A stretch of 52,901 nucleotides of DNA from Fimiplasma intestinipullorum (GTDB lineage Bacteria > Bacillota_I > Bacilli_A > Erysipelotrichales > Coprobacillaceae). Numbering within the stretch: the first letter of the stretch is position 1; the number at the start of each line of letters is the position of its first letter. A program made the position numbers and the translations under genes. This document shows, one piece after another, positions 33,225 through 40,957 of this stretch. The stretch is from assembly GCA_018715065.1 (NCBI GenBank), contig DVMJ01000030.1, positions 1 through 52,901 on the forward strand, given 5' to 3'. The notes under the pieces are model-generated. The model worked only from the letters and a program-made list of their open reading frames with translations, was not told where the DNA came from and made no database searches.

Positions 33225-33263
33225 TCTAATCCTCCTCGCCAGCTAAACACCATCATCAGCCTC

Positions 33264-33294
33264 ATAACAAATAAACATGTTATAAAGTTGTCAA
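33264..33294 (-). promoter_or_regulatory. Promoter of the secreted-protein operon
   Basis: On the minus strand a consensus TTGACA at 33289-33294 is followed by a poor -10 (TTGTTA or TGTTAT, 18-19 bp away). A good -35 with a bad -10 or spacing fits an activator-dependent promoter. Confidence 0.45.
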
Positions 33295-33393
33295 AGAAAA
33301 ATCGGGAATCAAGTCGACTTACTTCCTATCTTTATTGTAATAGCTTTCAACATATTTGTACACTTTTATTCGATGTTTTATTTGACAAAGAGT

Positions 33394-33412
33394 TTAATCT
33401 ATATCAGATTAA
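33394..33412. promoter_or_regulatory. 19-bp perfect dyad between divergent units
   Basis: TTAATCT-N5-AGATTAA sits in the AT-rich intergenic region, about 100 bp from each promoter. A 10-bp palindrome ATATCGATAT is at 33446-33455. It is a candidate binding site of the adjacent regulator. Confidence 0.5.
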
Positions 33413-33487
33413 TTTTTATACATACCCTAAAATATATGTTTTAAAATATCGATATCTACAAACGTCTAATACATAATAAAATATACA

Positions 33488-33516
33488 TTGTGTTTGCTCT
33501 GGATATAGCTTATAAT
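33488..33516 (+). promoter_or_regulatory. Promoter of the pro-peptide/regulator unit
   Basis: TTGTGT, a 17-bp spacer and TATAAT (33511-33516) lie 54 bases before the pro-peptide ATG. Confidence 0.6.
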
Positions 33517-33569
33517 AAATATGTTCCAATAATGCGACACAAAGTCACAAAACTTAGGAGGTAATTAAA

Positions 33570-33743
33570 ATGAAAAAGAGAATTTCACTTATTGTAACCA
33601 CATGCTTTCTAGTATTGGCAGCCATGCTTTCACTTTATGCCAATGCATCTGCTTCTCCAGTTCGCTCCGAAGATAATGAAGGAACTGTTACTTCTTCCAA
33701 TCCAATAAACCCTTTATTTGATAAAGATGAACCACTGGGCTAA
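33570..33743 (+). CDS. Predicted secreted pheromone pro-peptide (57 residues)
   Basis: The product opens M-K-K-R-I-S-L-I-V-T, has a hydrophobic core to about residue 23 and probable signal cleavage after A-N-A or A-S-A (25-28). A polar tail ends N-P-L-F-D-K-D-E-P-L-G. Size, signal and position directly before an RRNPP-type regulator match Phr/PapR-like pro-pheromones, whose C-terminal 5-10 residues become the signal. AGGAGGT is seven bases before the ATG. The last 26 bases overlap the regulator frame. The mature peptide cannot be defined from sequence alone. Confidence 0.7.
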   Translation: MKKRISLIVTTCFLVLAAMLSLYANASASPVRSEDNEGTVTSSNPINPLFDKDEPLG

Positions 33744-34977
33744 AACTGATATTCTACAACTTTTTTTGAGATTTATTCGTTATCTTCAGAAAGAAAGCCA
33801 AAAAAATATTGCTCGATCTACTAACATCAACATCTCTTTGATCAGCCGCTTTGAAAAGGGGAAAAGAGTACCTACAGACAAGCAGACTCAAAAGCTTCTG
33901 GCTTTCTATGGCACAGATCCTGAAACCTTTTTTAGAGAAGATGAAAATGTTGAAAATATACTGAATGATCTATTTGAAGCGATTTATTATGTAAAGGACT
34001 ATGATTATCGCGAACAAATTGTGCTCAGTATCGCTAATCAGATCGATAAAACACATTATTATCCCTACTATTGTCTTTTATGCTTTTGCCATTACGCAAG
34101 TAAAGGGAAAATAAAGGAAGCGAGCCGATATTTTTGGCCATTAAATAAAACGATTGAGTTATATCCATATGATCAGAAAGTATTATTTTATTCATTTTGT
34201 TCAATATACTACTTTTCTTTAAAGAGGATAGATAAAAGAGAGCTGATCTTTGAGTCGGTCAACCAGGAAAACATCACTGATGCAAGAATTCAGGCACTCT
34301 TCCACTACTACCAAATTTATATCTCTCCAAATCACAGTGATATGTTTGAGATCTTAATGCATTATGCCGAATGTCGTAGCCAGCTTGAAAAAGATCATAA
34401 TCATAGACGATTGATGATGCTGAATATTGTCATCGCAAATGCGTATAGTGCCTTGAACCGAATAAAGGAATCGATTGAAAAAGATTTGGAGACATTAACC
34501 ATGCTTAAAGAAGATGATGAGCCTTCATGGAAATACACCATCCAACACAATCTGGCCTGTAGTTATTTGCAGTTACAGGATTATGAAAAAGTGATTGTTT
34601 ATCTTGATAAATGTATGCCTTATTATGATAATCGATTAACGTATTTCATGTATGGCTTTTGTTACTACCAGCTTGGTGATCAGTCATTAGCCGAGATGTA
34701 TGTCAGAAAAGCCATGGATACACCGATGTCTGTCCCTTATTATGATTTATTGGTTGAATGGCTGGGACTGATGATCACAGACCCTTACCAAAAGAAGTGT
34801 ATTCAGGTATTAGAGAAAATTTATACCCAATATCATGACGAGTTGAATTTAGAAAGCAGTCAGAATATTTTAGCTTTAATGGTCGACTACTATGAGCACA
34901 CACAGAATGCCATTTTAGCCGAACAATACAAAAAGATGATCCAGCTGGATCATCTGATCGTGCCCATACAAAAATAA
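33718..34977 (+). CDS. RRNPP-type quorum-sensing regulator (HTH plus TPR)
   Basis: The 419-residue protein has an Xre-type helix-turn-helix at about residues 12-65 (Q-K-N-I-A-R-S-T-N-I-N-I-S-L-I-S-R-F-E-K-G-K-R). The rest is all-helical and TPR-like, with many Y/L/A-rich pairs such as N-L-A-C-S-Y-L-Q-L-Q-D-Y-E-K-V and G-F-C-Y-Y-Q-L-G-D-Q-S-L-A-E. This is the plan of Rgg/PlcR/PrgX-type receptors that bind re-imported peptides. The start (33718 or 33727) lies inside the pro-peptide gene without its own Shine-Dalgarno, so translational coupling is expected. Likely targets are itself and the divergent secretion operon. Confidence 0.82.
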   Translation: MIKMNHWAKTDILQLFLRFIRYLQKESQKNIARSTNINISLISRFEKGKRVPTDKQTQKLLAFYGTDPETFFREDENVENILNDLFEAIYYVKDYDYREQIVLSIANQIDKTHYYPYYCLLCFCHYASKGKIKEASRYFWPLNKTIELYPYDQKVLFYSFCSIYYFSLKRIDKRELIFESVNQENITDARIQALFHYYQIYISPNHSDMFEILMHYAECRSQLEKDHNHRRLMMLNIVIANAYSALNRIKESIEKDLETLTMLKEDDEPSWKYTIQHNLACSYLQLQDYEKVIVYLDKCMPYYDNRLTYFMYGFCYYQLGDQSLAEMYVRKAMDTPMSVPYYDLLVEWLGLMITDPYQKKCIQVLEKIYTQYHDELNLESSQNILALMVDYYEHTQNAILAEQYKKMIQLDHLIVPIQK

Positions 34978-35007
34978 GGAAGAACTTGATGACGTAGGTT
35001 CTTCCTT
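34976..35007. terminator. Bidirectional terminator
   Basis: AAGGAAGAAC and GTTCTTCCTT (12-base loop), with T on both strands, separate the regulator gene from the convergent permease gene. Confidence 0.8.
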
Positions 35008-35739
35008 TTATTGTTGTCTTTGTTTTCTTTTCCGAAATAAATATTGAATAAGCTCAGTTTCAACACTGACAAACACCACTAACAAAATGGTCCAGGCAAA
35101 GACACTGGTCATATCGATGTTAACTCGGGCTAGACTTAAGGCACGGCCGATTCCATCTCGCGCCTGATTGAGAACTTCTGACATGACAGTCACCTTTAGG
35201 GCTAAAGGAAGCCCAGCCAAGATGGCCCCTTCAATTTGCACAGCAGTTAATGGCAAATAGGCCTTTTTTAAATTATACCACCATCGATGGTGATAGAGCT
35301 CGATGATATCCATATAATCCTGATCAATGCCCTTCAAGCCCTCGAGTTCCTGAACATAGATCAGCGGGAAAGACATCAGAAAGATGACGATCAGGATGCT
35401 TGTTTCCCGATCAAACCAGAACAGAAGCAAAATGATAAAAGAAATCTGAGGAATGGTCTGCAGGAAGCGGACCCATAGTGACAGAAAGCGTTCGACCATC
35501 AAGATGCGAAAACTCAGCATGGCTAAGGCAATCCCACTGACTAGACTGATCAAAAAACCGAGATGTGCTCTCAAAAACGTCGCCCCTAATGACTGATAGA
35601 AGGCACTATCAGATAATAAGGAAATGACTTTCAAAAAAACCGCAGAGGGCATGGGAAGGATGACGTCGTTTCCCACACTCCATGCGGCGATTTGCCAAAT
35701 CAGTATTCCTATAATCAGTGATAACAGACGATCACGCAT
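35008..35739 (-). CDS. ABC transporter permease (SsuC/TauC/ThiX type)
   Basis: The 243-residue protein has about six membrane helices and a cytoplasmic loop E-G-x-x-x-G-x-P-L-A-L-K-V-T-V at about 175-190, the EAA-type contact for an ATPase. It is a BPD-transport permease of the nitrate/sulfonate/pyrimidine-precursor class. It overlaps the binding-protein gene by eight bases. The expected ATPase gene is not present on either side. Confidence 0.83.
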   Translation of the reverse strand: MRDRLLSLIIGILIWQIAAWSVGNDVILPMPSAVFLKVISLLSDSAFYQSLGATFLRAHLGFLISLVSGIALAMLSFRILMVERFLSLWVRFLQTIPQISFIILLLFWFDRETSILIVIFLMSFPLIYVQELEGLKGIDQDYMDIIELYHHRWWYNLKKAYLPLTAVQIEGAILAGLPLALKVTVMSEVLNQARDGIGRALSLARVNIDMTSVFAWTILLVVFVSVETELIQYLFRKRKQRQQ

Positions 35740-36628
35740 TTAAGAAAGAGTCCTCAAAGGTAATATTGAATAATTCCAAGAAAGCGCTGATCTGATCAGT
35801 CACTTCACTGGCTTTCACATAACGCACATTCTGACGTTCCATGGATTGAACGACCACACCGGCTGCAGGTAAACCTAAGGTATCCGTACCGATTGTTTCC
35901 AGATAAGTCTGGGCATCTGGATAACCGTTACTGGTGAAATCATTGATCTTTTCCGTCAGACTGGAAATGTCCGTGCCTTCTTTCACGAAGATGGCCGCCT
36001 GTGGATAACCACCTGTTGTCCCTGTTTTTTCACTGTATAATTCCTGCAGATCGGCTAAGACCGTTAAGGTCAACCCCTGGCTTTGCGCTTTTTGAATGGT
36101 CGCGGTCACTAATGGCTCTGCTAATAGACCGGCCTGCACCTGTCCGGATAAGAGGTCAGCCTGAACAAGCTGTCCGCTGCTTAAGTAAGTGGGTGTTAAG
36201 CTGGTTTCTAGTCCGACAGTCTCATAGATCTTCTGAGGCACTGCCCCTTCACCGAAGAGATCGATCGTCCCTTCCCCGCTCAGTGCACCTTCCGTACCAA
36301 CAACATATAAATTGCCCCAGGTCAACACGCTATCTAAACGATAGGTTGTCGCCCCTTTGGCTAAAAGCTGTGCGCCGACATTGATTGGTGCGACGATGAC
36401 ATCATACTCACTATCCGCCTTGGATAATTCAGATACAAGTAAATCACTACCATCAACGACATCAAATTTGCCATTGGCAGTAATCTCTTCATAGCTGGAT
36501 AAAAACGCAAGTGTAGGAGCGCCGCTTGGACAAAGCACATTGAGCGAAGTGTCCTCAGGTTCGGCCGGCGTGGAGGTACATCCACTAAGCACCAAACCGA
36601 ATAATAATAACCATTTGATGATCTTCAT
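35732..36628 (-). CDS. ABC substrate-binding lipoprotein (NMT1/SsuA-like)
   Basis: The 298-residue protein has a lipoprotein signal with lipobox L-S-G-C at about 14-17. It then has a periplasmic-binding-protein-like domain starting L-N-V-L-C-P-S-G-A-P-T-L-A with a middle Y-D-V-I-V-A-P-I-N-V-G segment, as in thiamine-precursor, nitrate or sulfonate binding proteins. The ligand is unknown. The gene is preceded by a good promoter whose -35 lies inside a 9-bp dyad. Confidence 0.83.
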   Translation of the reverse strand: MKIIKWLLLFGLVLSGCTSTPAEPEDTSLNVLCPSGAPTLAFLSSYEEITANGKFDVVDGSDLLVSELSKADSEYDVIVAPINVGAQLLAKGATTYRLDSVLTWGNLYVVGTEGALSGEGTIDLFGEGAVPQKIYETVGLETSLTPTYLSSGQLVQADLLSGQVQAGLLAEPLVTATIQKAQSQGLTLTVLADLQELYSEKTGTTGGYPQAAIFVKEGTDISSLTEKINDFTSNGYPDAQTYLETIGTDTLGLPAAGVVVQSMERQNVRYVKASEVTDQISAFLELFNITFEDSFLNA

Positions 36629-36656
36629 TTTTCTGTCTCCCTTCTCTTATGTTTTT

Positions 36657-36708
36657 ATTGTACACCCAATTTAAAGCGCTGACAATGAGAAAATGTTCAC
36701 ATTGTCAG
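36657..36708 (-). promoter_or_regulatory. Promoter of the ABC uptake operon with overlapping dyad
   Basis: TTGTCA (36680-36685), 17 bp and TACAAT (36657-36662) occur on the minus strand. CTGACAATG/CATTGTCAG at 36679-36708 covers the -35 and the stop codon of the upstream gene, so it may be an operator or a weak terminator. Confidence 0.6.
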
Positions 36709-37098
36709 CTCCTGACGCATATCCTTATAGCCAAGCAGGGCAAAAACAAGACCGATCACTAACCGAGATAACTGATTTGTCTTAACTGAATCCATCATCA
36801 GATCAACGATCCCTAACCCGATCATGGTACCTAGTGTATCCAAGATCACATAAAGGATAAGCACCCCATTGATTGGAAGTGATTTGCTTTTAACCAGAAG
36901 CTTGCAAATCACTTGCGTCAGGATCTCACATGGATAAGAGAGGATTGCTCCACCCAGCATCAAGAGGATGATCGACCCAACATGATCATAAGTAAAGCCA
37001 AAAAGGCGCATGATCCCGCCACTCAGGATCGCAAGGATGCAAAAAACACCCAGAAAGAGCAGGATTCCTAAAAGGAGCGTCCCATGTCTATTCTTCAT
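36697..37098 (-). CDS. Membrane protein resembling YrvL
   Basis: The 133-residue protein has four predicted membrane helices (about 8-28, 38-60, 74-97, 108-125). Size and layout recall the YrvL family, which modulates an alternative sigma factor in Bacillus; this is a weak resemblance without diagnostic motifs. It overlaps the NTF2-like gene by 11 bases and is the last gene of a four-gene overlapping unit. Confidence 0.5.
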   Translation of the reverse strand: MKNRHGTLLLGILLFLGVFCILAILSGGIMRLFGFTYDHVGSIILLMLGGAILSYPCEILTQVICKLLVKSKSLPINGVLILYVILDTLGTMIGLGIVDLMMDSVKTNQLSRLVIGLVFALLGYKDMRQELTM

Positions 37099-37480
37099 CT
37101 AGAAGTGTGGTGCCATAGGAATTGTCAATGGCGCATTTCCACTGACCATCGACTAAACGGAAAACATAGGTTGCCCGTCGATCCATGCTGTATTCAGAGG
37201 TCTCTTTATTGTCTGCGTCTAATAAGGTCTGTGAGAGAACAAGAACCGTATCTCCCCCTTCCAGCATGACCATCTTCCCTTGAGTAGGCACAATGCTGTT
37301 TTGAAAATAAGCCGCAATCTTCACAAAGGCTGCTTTGATGGCTTCTTTGCCATGGGCTTCAACCCCCGGACGGACCACCAGTACCGCATCCTCTGTATAA
37401 AATTCCATCAGATCATCGAAGCGTTCTTCTTTAATAGCTTGATCTGCCTTGGCAATCTGTTGAACAATGGTTTCATTCAT
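37088..37480 (-). CDS. NTF2-like protein (SgcJ/DUF4440 type)
   Basis: The 130-residue protein has the NTF2-like pattern: helix A-I-K-E-E-R-F-D-D-L-M-E-F-Y-T-E-D-A-V-L, G-K-E-A-I-K-A-A-F, and late strands Y-V-F-R-L-V-D-G-Q-W-K-C-A. Ligand or activity is unknown. AAAGGAGGAAAC precedes the ATG, and the start overlaps the upstream methyltransferase stop by eight bases. Confidence 0.75.
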   Translation of the reverse strand: MNETIVQQIAKADQAIKEERFDDLMEFYTEDAVLVVRPGVEAHGKEAIKAAFVKIAAYFQNSIVPTQGKMVMLEGGDTVLVLSQTLLDADNKETSEYSMDRRATYVFRLVDGQWKCAIDNSYGTTLLDEE

Positions 37481-38183
37481 GTGTTGTTTCCTCCTTTTGT
37501 TTCATTAAAATGACCCACAAAAAATCCTGACCAAAATAAGCCGGGTCATCTGTTGCTTCCATTTCATGAATATCTAAAATCGTAAAATAATGGGTCAGGA
37601 TCGTTTCTAATTTTAAGCGCGTAAAGCCCATCCCACCATGCATCGAACGATCGAGATAGACCTGTTCGTCCGTGATGGGTGCACCTTCCTTCATGTTAAA
37701 GCAGGTCATCAGGAAATAGCCATCAGGTTTAAGAAGCGTTTGAATACGCACTAAATAGTCCTGGCGGCGATGGGGCTTGATATGATGAAAACAGCCGCTA
37801 TCCAAAATCAAATCATAAGTATGAGGATGATCCTCATATTTTTCCAGTGATGTGCACTGATAATGAGCTTGCTGATGACTATCTAGCTGTTTGGCCCAGG
37901 CGATAGCCTCATTTGAGATATCGATTCCTGTTGCCTGCCAGCCCTGCATCGCCAGATAGAGCGTATTTCTGCCGTTCCCGCAACCGATATCTAAAGATCG
38001 TCCCGGTGTTATCTTGGATGCATCCAACCATTTGACTAGACTGATATCGGGCACATTCGAAAAGAAAGGGATTGGACGCATATGGTCCTGATAAAAGTGA
38101 TCCCACCATTCCCCATCACGTTTTTCCATCCATTTATCCAGCATTTTCAATACATCTTCATGATCAATAATGATGCGCTCCAT
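37473..38183 (-). CDS. SAM-dependent class I methyltransferase 2
   Basis: The 236-residue protein has the SAM loop L-D-I-G-C-G-N-G-R-N-T near residue 65, motif II G-I-D-I-S near 90 and the C-F-H-H-I segment near 140. It resembles thiopurine/tellurite-type and TehB-like small-molecule methyltransferases. ATG 38183 after GGGGTGAGGG is chosen; the frame stays open upstream but there overlaps the previous gene. It overlaps methyltransferase 1 by 20 bases. Confidence 0.8.
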   Translation of the reverse strand: MERIIIDHEDVLKMLDKWMEKRDGEWWDHFYQDHMRPIPFFSNVPDISLVKWLDASKITPGRSLDIGCGNGRNTLYLAMQGWQATGIDISNEAIAWAKQLDSHQQAHYQCTSLEKYEDHPHTYDLILDSGCFHHIKPHRRQDYLVRIQTLLKPDGYFLMTCFNMKEGAPITDEQVYLDRSMHGGMGFTRLKLETILTHYFTILDIHEMEATDDPAYFGQDFLWVILMKQKEETTHE

Positions 38184-38880
38184 TGCCCTCACCCCTTTTC
38201 CTCGCTCTGACGACAATGATCTCCGGATGCTCAGGATCCCTGAAACAGGATTCCCTAAAACCATCCACCACAAAACCATACTTGAAGATGGTCTGGAAAA
38301 TATCCTGTAAGGAACGATGATAATAGGTTTGCAGGACCGGCTGTCCCGCAATGGCCTCTCCCTGATACTGATGAGCGGTCATATAACGATCCGTCAGAGT
38401 CACAAAGCAAGGATGCTGAGTAGCAAAAACAAAGATGCCTTCATCATCCAGCAACTGATACAGCGCCTGAAACAATGGCTCGATCTCACTGATATCCATG
38501 ATAGCCATATTAGAGACCGCCTTATGATAAGGACGATCCCGCTTCAACGTCAGCAAACTATCCAGATCCGTTGCATCCGCCTGCACCAATTCAATCTGGT
38601 CCAAATAGGCATGCTGGCGTTTTTTGGCCAGCGTCAGCAATTCACTGGCATAATCGAAAGCGACCACTCTGACCCCCTTGCATGCCAGATAAGCTGCATA
38701 ATTCCCGTTCCCGCAGGCCACATCTAAAATGAAGTCGCCTTTTTTAGGCTCCAACAACTGCGTGACATAGGGTCTGACCACCTCACGATGAAACTCATTG
38801 GACCGATCGCCCATCGCTTCATCCCAGAACTTGGCATTGGTCTGCCATGCCTGTAAACTTTTTTTCGTTTCTTCCTTCAT
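38164..38880 (-). CDS. SAM-dependent class I methyltransferase 1
   Basis: The 238-residue protein has SAM loop L-D-V-A-C-G-N-G-N-Y near residue 52, an acidic residue at the end of strand 2 (V-V-A-F-D-Y) and the F-A-T-Q-H-P-C-F segment near 160. The substrate is unknown. It is the first gene of the overlapping unit that continues with methyltransferase 2, NTF2-like and YrvL-like genes. GGGAGGGATATC precedes the ATG. Confidence 0.82.
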   Translation of the reverse strand: MKEETKKSLQAWQTNAKFWDEAMGDRSNEFHREVVRPYVTQLLEPKKGDFILDVACGNGNYAAYLACKGVRVVAFDYASELLTLAKKRQHAYLDQIELVQADATDLDSLLTLKRDRPYHKAVSNMAIMDISEIEPLFQALYQLLDDEGIFVFATQHPCFVTLTDRYMTAHQYQGEAIAGQPVLQTYYHRSLQDIFQTIFKYGFVVDGFRESCFRDPEHPEIIVVRARKRGEGNGAHHY

Positions 38881-39090
38881 GATATCCCTCCCAACTGCTT
38901 CTTATTATACCTGTTCTTTTCTCAAAAATATATAGCTAACTAGAGCCAAAAAATGCGTCATTTTTGAATCTACTTTACGCTAGACATGGATCAGATGAAT
39001 AAAAAAGATCGATCTAAAAATGGACGCCAGATGAGAATGATCTGCGCTCCCGTCTAGGCTATTTCCAGCATGTCCTATCTGCATCAGCCA

Positions 39091-39222
39091 CTACCATTGC
39101 TTTAATAGAGTAATAGGATGACTGTTTTTAGGAACAATGACATGAATAACATCAAATTCTCTTCCACTGCCAGATTCTTTAAATATCGTGCATTCATCCA
39201 TTTCTTTTTGATTCATGTGCAT
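39091..39222 (-). CDS. Possible small protein or gene fragment
   Basis: The 43-codon frame starts M-H-M-N-Q-K-E-M-D-E and ends H-P-I-T-L-L-K-Q-W, with GGTGG seven bases before the ATG at 39222. No family was recognised. Its polar composition and the decayed surroundings make a fragment as likely as a true gene. Confidence 0.25.
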   Translation of the reverse strand: MHMNQKEMDECTIFKESGSGREFDVIHVIVPKNSHPITLLKQW

Positions 39223-39226
39223 ATAA

Positions 39227-39361
39227 ATCCACCAAGTAAAGGCGGTTGCCTATTCTGATTTCTATGGAATGAAGATCTTTACAATGGTGGATTTCCTAAA
39301 TGACCATCTGGGCAAAATCATTGTTGTCAAACAGGGATGTATTCGGATCATATGCATCTAG
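39227..39361 (+). pseudogene. VOC-family gene fragment
   Basis: A 44-codon frame without a start reads I-H-Q-V-K-A-V-A-Y-S-D-F-Y-G-M-K-I-F, then L-N-D-H-L-G-K-I-I-V-V-K. This matches the opening strand-helix and second strand of a VOC/glyoxalase domain. A stop codon precedes it directly and the C-terminal half is absent, so it is a remnant. Confidence 0.45.
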
Positions 39362-39486
39362 TCTGCATCTAAAAACATATGGTATTTCCGCTCTTTCTGT
39401 TTCATTCCTGTACCACCATTTTATCATATCTCCTTATTGGATAAAACAAAAAAGCTAGCGCCCCCGGAAATAAGCTTATACAAAAA

Positions 39487-39511
39487 AGAGGTCCTCTTGC
39501 AAGAGGGCCTC
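39487..39511 (-). terminator. Terminator of proS
   Basis: GAGGCCCTCTTGC pairs with GCAAGAGGACCTC and is followed by T6 on the minus strand, just after the stop codon. Confidence 0.8.
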
Positions 39512-39513
39512 CA

Positions 39514-40953
39514 CTAATAAGCCTTGGCAAAGTAAACGATATGTTTGGCTTTTTTACCACAATAAACACAGGTATCGCTATGTGGTGTCAGCTCATCTTT
39601 CATACAGCGCGTCGTTGCACCGGTTTCTTCTTTGATCTTGGCCTCACATTCAGGATCGCCACACCACATGGCTTTGATGTAGCCACCTTTTTTCTCAAGG
39701 GTTTCTTTAAACTCCTCATAGGTCTTGACTTCATGCGTTGAAGCATCGCGGTGCTGCGTCGCTTTCAGCAGCATTTCTTCATGCATCTGCTCTAAAAGTT
39801 CACTGACCATCTTACCTAAATTCTCATCAATGGCTACCGTCATCTTGGTTCCGTCATTTCGTTTAACGAGCACACATTGATTGTTCTCGATATCCTTAGG
39901 GCCGATCTCTAAACGCAGTGGGATGCCGCGCATCTCCTGCTCAGAGAATTTCCAGCCTGGTGACTTATCCGTATCATCTAATTTCACCCGGATGCCCTGA
40001 GCTTTCAAGTCAGCCATGATGGCTTCGGCTTTTTCAAGCACACCTGGTTTTTTCTGCTGAATAGGAATGATCATCAACTGGGTTGGTGCCACACGTGGTG
40101 GTAAGACTAAACCATTGTCATCGCCATGTACCATAATGATCGCCCCCAGTAAACGTGTCGAAGCACCCCAGGAAGTCTGATAGACATATTTCTGACGACC
40201 GTCTTTATCCAAAAACTTCATGTCAAAAGCCTTGGCAAAGCCCTGACCGAAATAATGGCTCGTTCCTGACTGCAGGGCCTTTCCATCATGCATCAGTGCT
40301 TCGATCGTATAGGTTTCTTCCGCTCCTGCAAATTTTTCCTTGTCGGTCTTCTTACCCGTTACCATTGGAATGGCTAACAGTTCACGGCTCATTTCTTCAT
40401 AAATGTGCAGCATCTGCAGCGTTTCTTCACGTGCTTCTTCTTCCGTCGCATGAATCGTATGTCCTTCCTGCCACAAGAACTCAGAACCGCGTAAGAATGG
40501 TCGGGTCGTTTTCTCCCAACGCACCACTGAACACCACTGATTATACTTTTTAGGCAGATCACGATAGCTGTTGACAACCTTCGCATAATGCTCACAAAAC
40601 AGCGTTTCAGAAGTTGGACGAATGACCAGTTTTTCTTCCAGCTCATTTAAACCACCGCGTGTCACAACAGCACATTCAGGGGCAAAGCCCTCCACATGAT
40701 CTGCTTCTTTTTGTAATAATGATTCTGGGATCAGCATTGGCATATAGACATTTTCATGACCGGTTTCTTTAAAGCGCTGATCCAGATAGTTCTGGATCCT
40801 TTCCCAGATGGCATACCCATAAGGACGATAAATAATAAATCCTTTGATACTTGAATAATCCATCAGCTCGGCTTTGCGGCAGACATCTGTGTACCATTGG
40901 GCAAAGTCGACATCGCGACTCGTGATCGCATCTAATTTCTTTTGATTTGCCAT
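39514..40953 (-). CDS. proS: Prolyl-tRNA synthetase, archaeal/eukaryotic (type 3) form
   Basis: The 479-residue class II synthetase charges tRNA-Pro. The motifs are R-P-T-S-E-T (motif 2 loop region), G-S-E-F-L-W-Q-E-G-H-T (proline pocket), T-S-H-Y-F-G-Q and a motif 3 G-A-I-I-M-V-H-G-D. There is no YbaK editing insertion. A C-terminal zinc domain has C-G-D-P-E-C ... C-M ... C-V-Y-C and the terminal Y typical of type 3 ProRS. The gene follows a membrane protein gene by four bases. Confidence 0.95.
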   Translation of the reverse strand: MANQKKLDAITSRDVDFAQWYTDVCRKAELMDYSSIKGFIIYRPYGYAIWERIQNYLDQRFKETGHENVYMPMLIPESLLQKEADHVEGFAPECAVVTRGGLNELEEKLVIRPTSETLFCEHYAKVVNSYRDLPKKYNQWCSVVRWEKTTRPFLRGSEFLWQEGHTIHATEEEAREETLQMLHIYEEMSRELLAIPMVTGKKTDKEKFAGAEETYTIEALMHDGKALQSGTSHYFGQGFAKAFDMKFLDKDGRQKYVYQTSWGASTRLLGAIIMVHGDDNGLVLPPRVAPTQLMIIPIQQKKPGVLEKAEAIMADLKAQGIRVKLDDTDKSPGWKFSEQEMRGIPLRLEIGPKDIENNQCVLVKRNDGTKMTVAIDENLGKMVSELLEQMHEEMLLKATQHRDASTHEVKTYEEFKETLEKKGGYIKAMWCGDPECEAKIKEETGATTRCMKDELTPHSDTCVYCGKKAKHIVYFAKAY

Positions 40954-40957
40954 TTGT

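Larger units (their letters stand above)
38881..39513. other. Long stretch with only gene remnants
   Basis: No full gene is supported. The stretch holds a 43-codon frame on the minus strand, a VOC-like fragment on the plus strand (both listed separately) and the proS terminator. The remainder is AT-rich without recognisable RNA structure. Confidence 0.55.
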
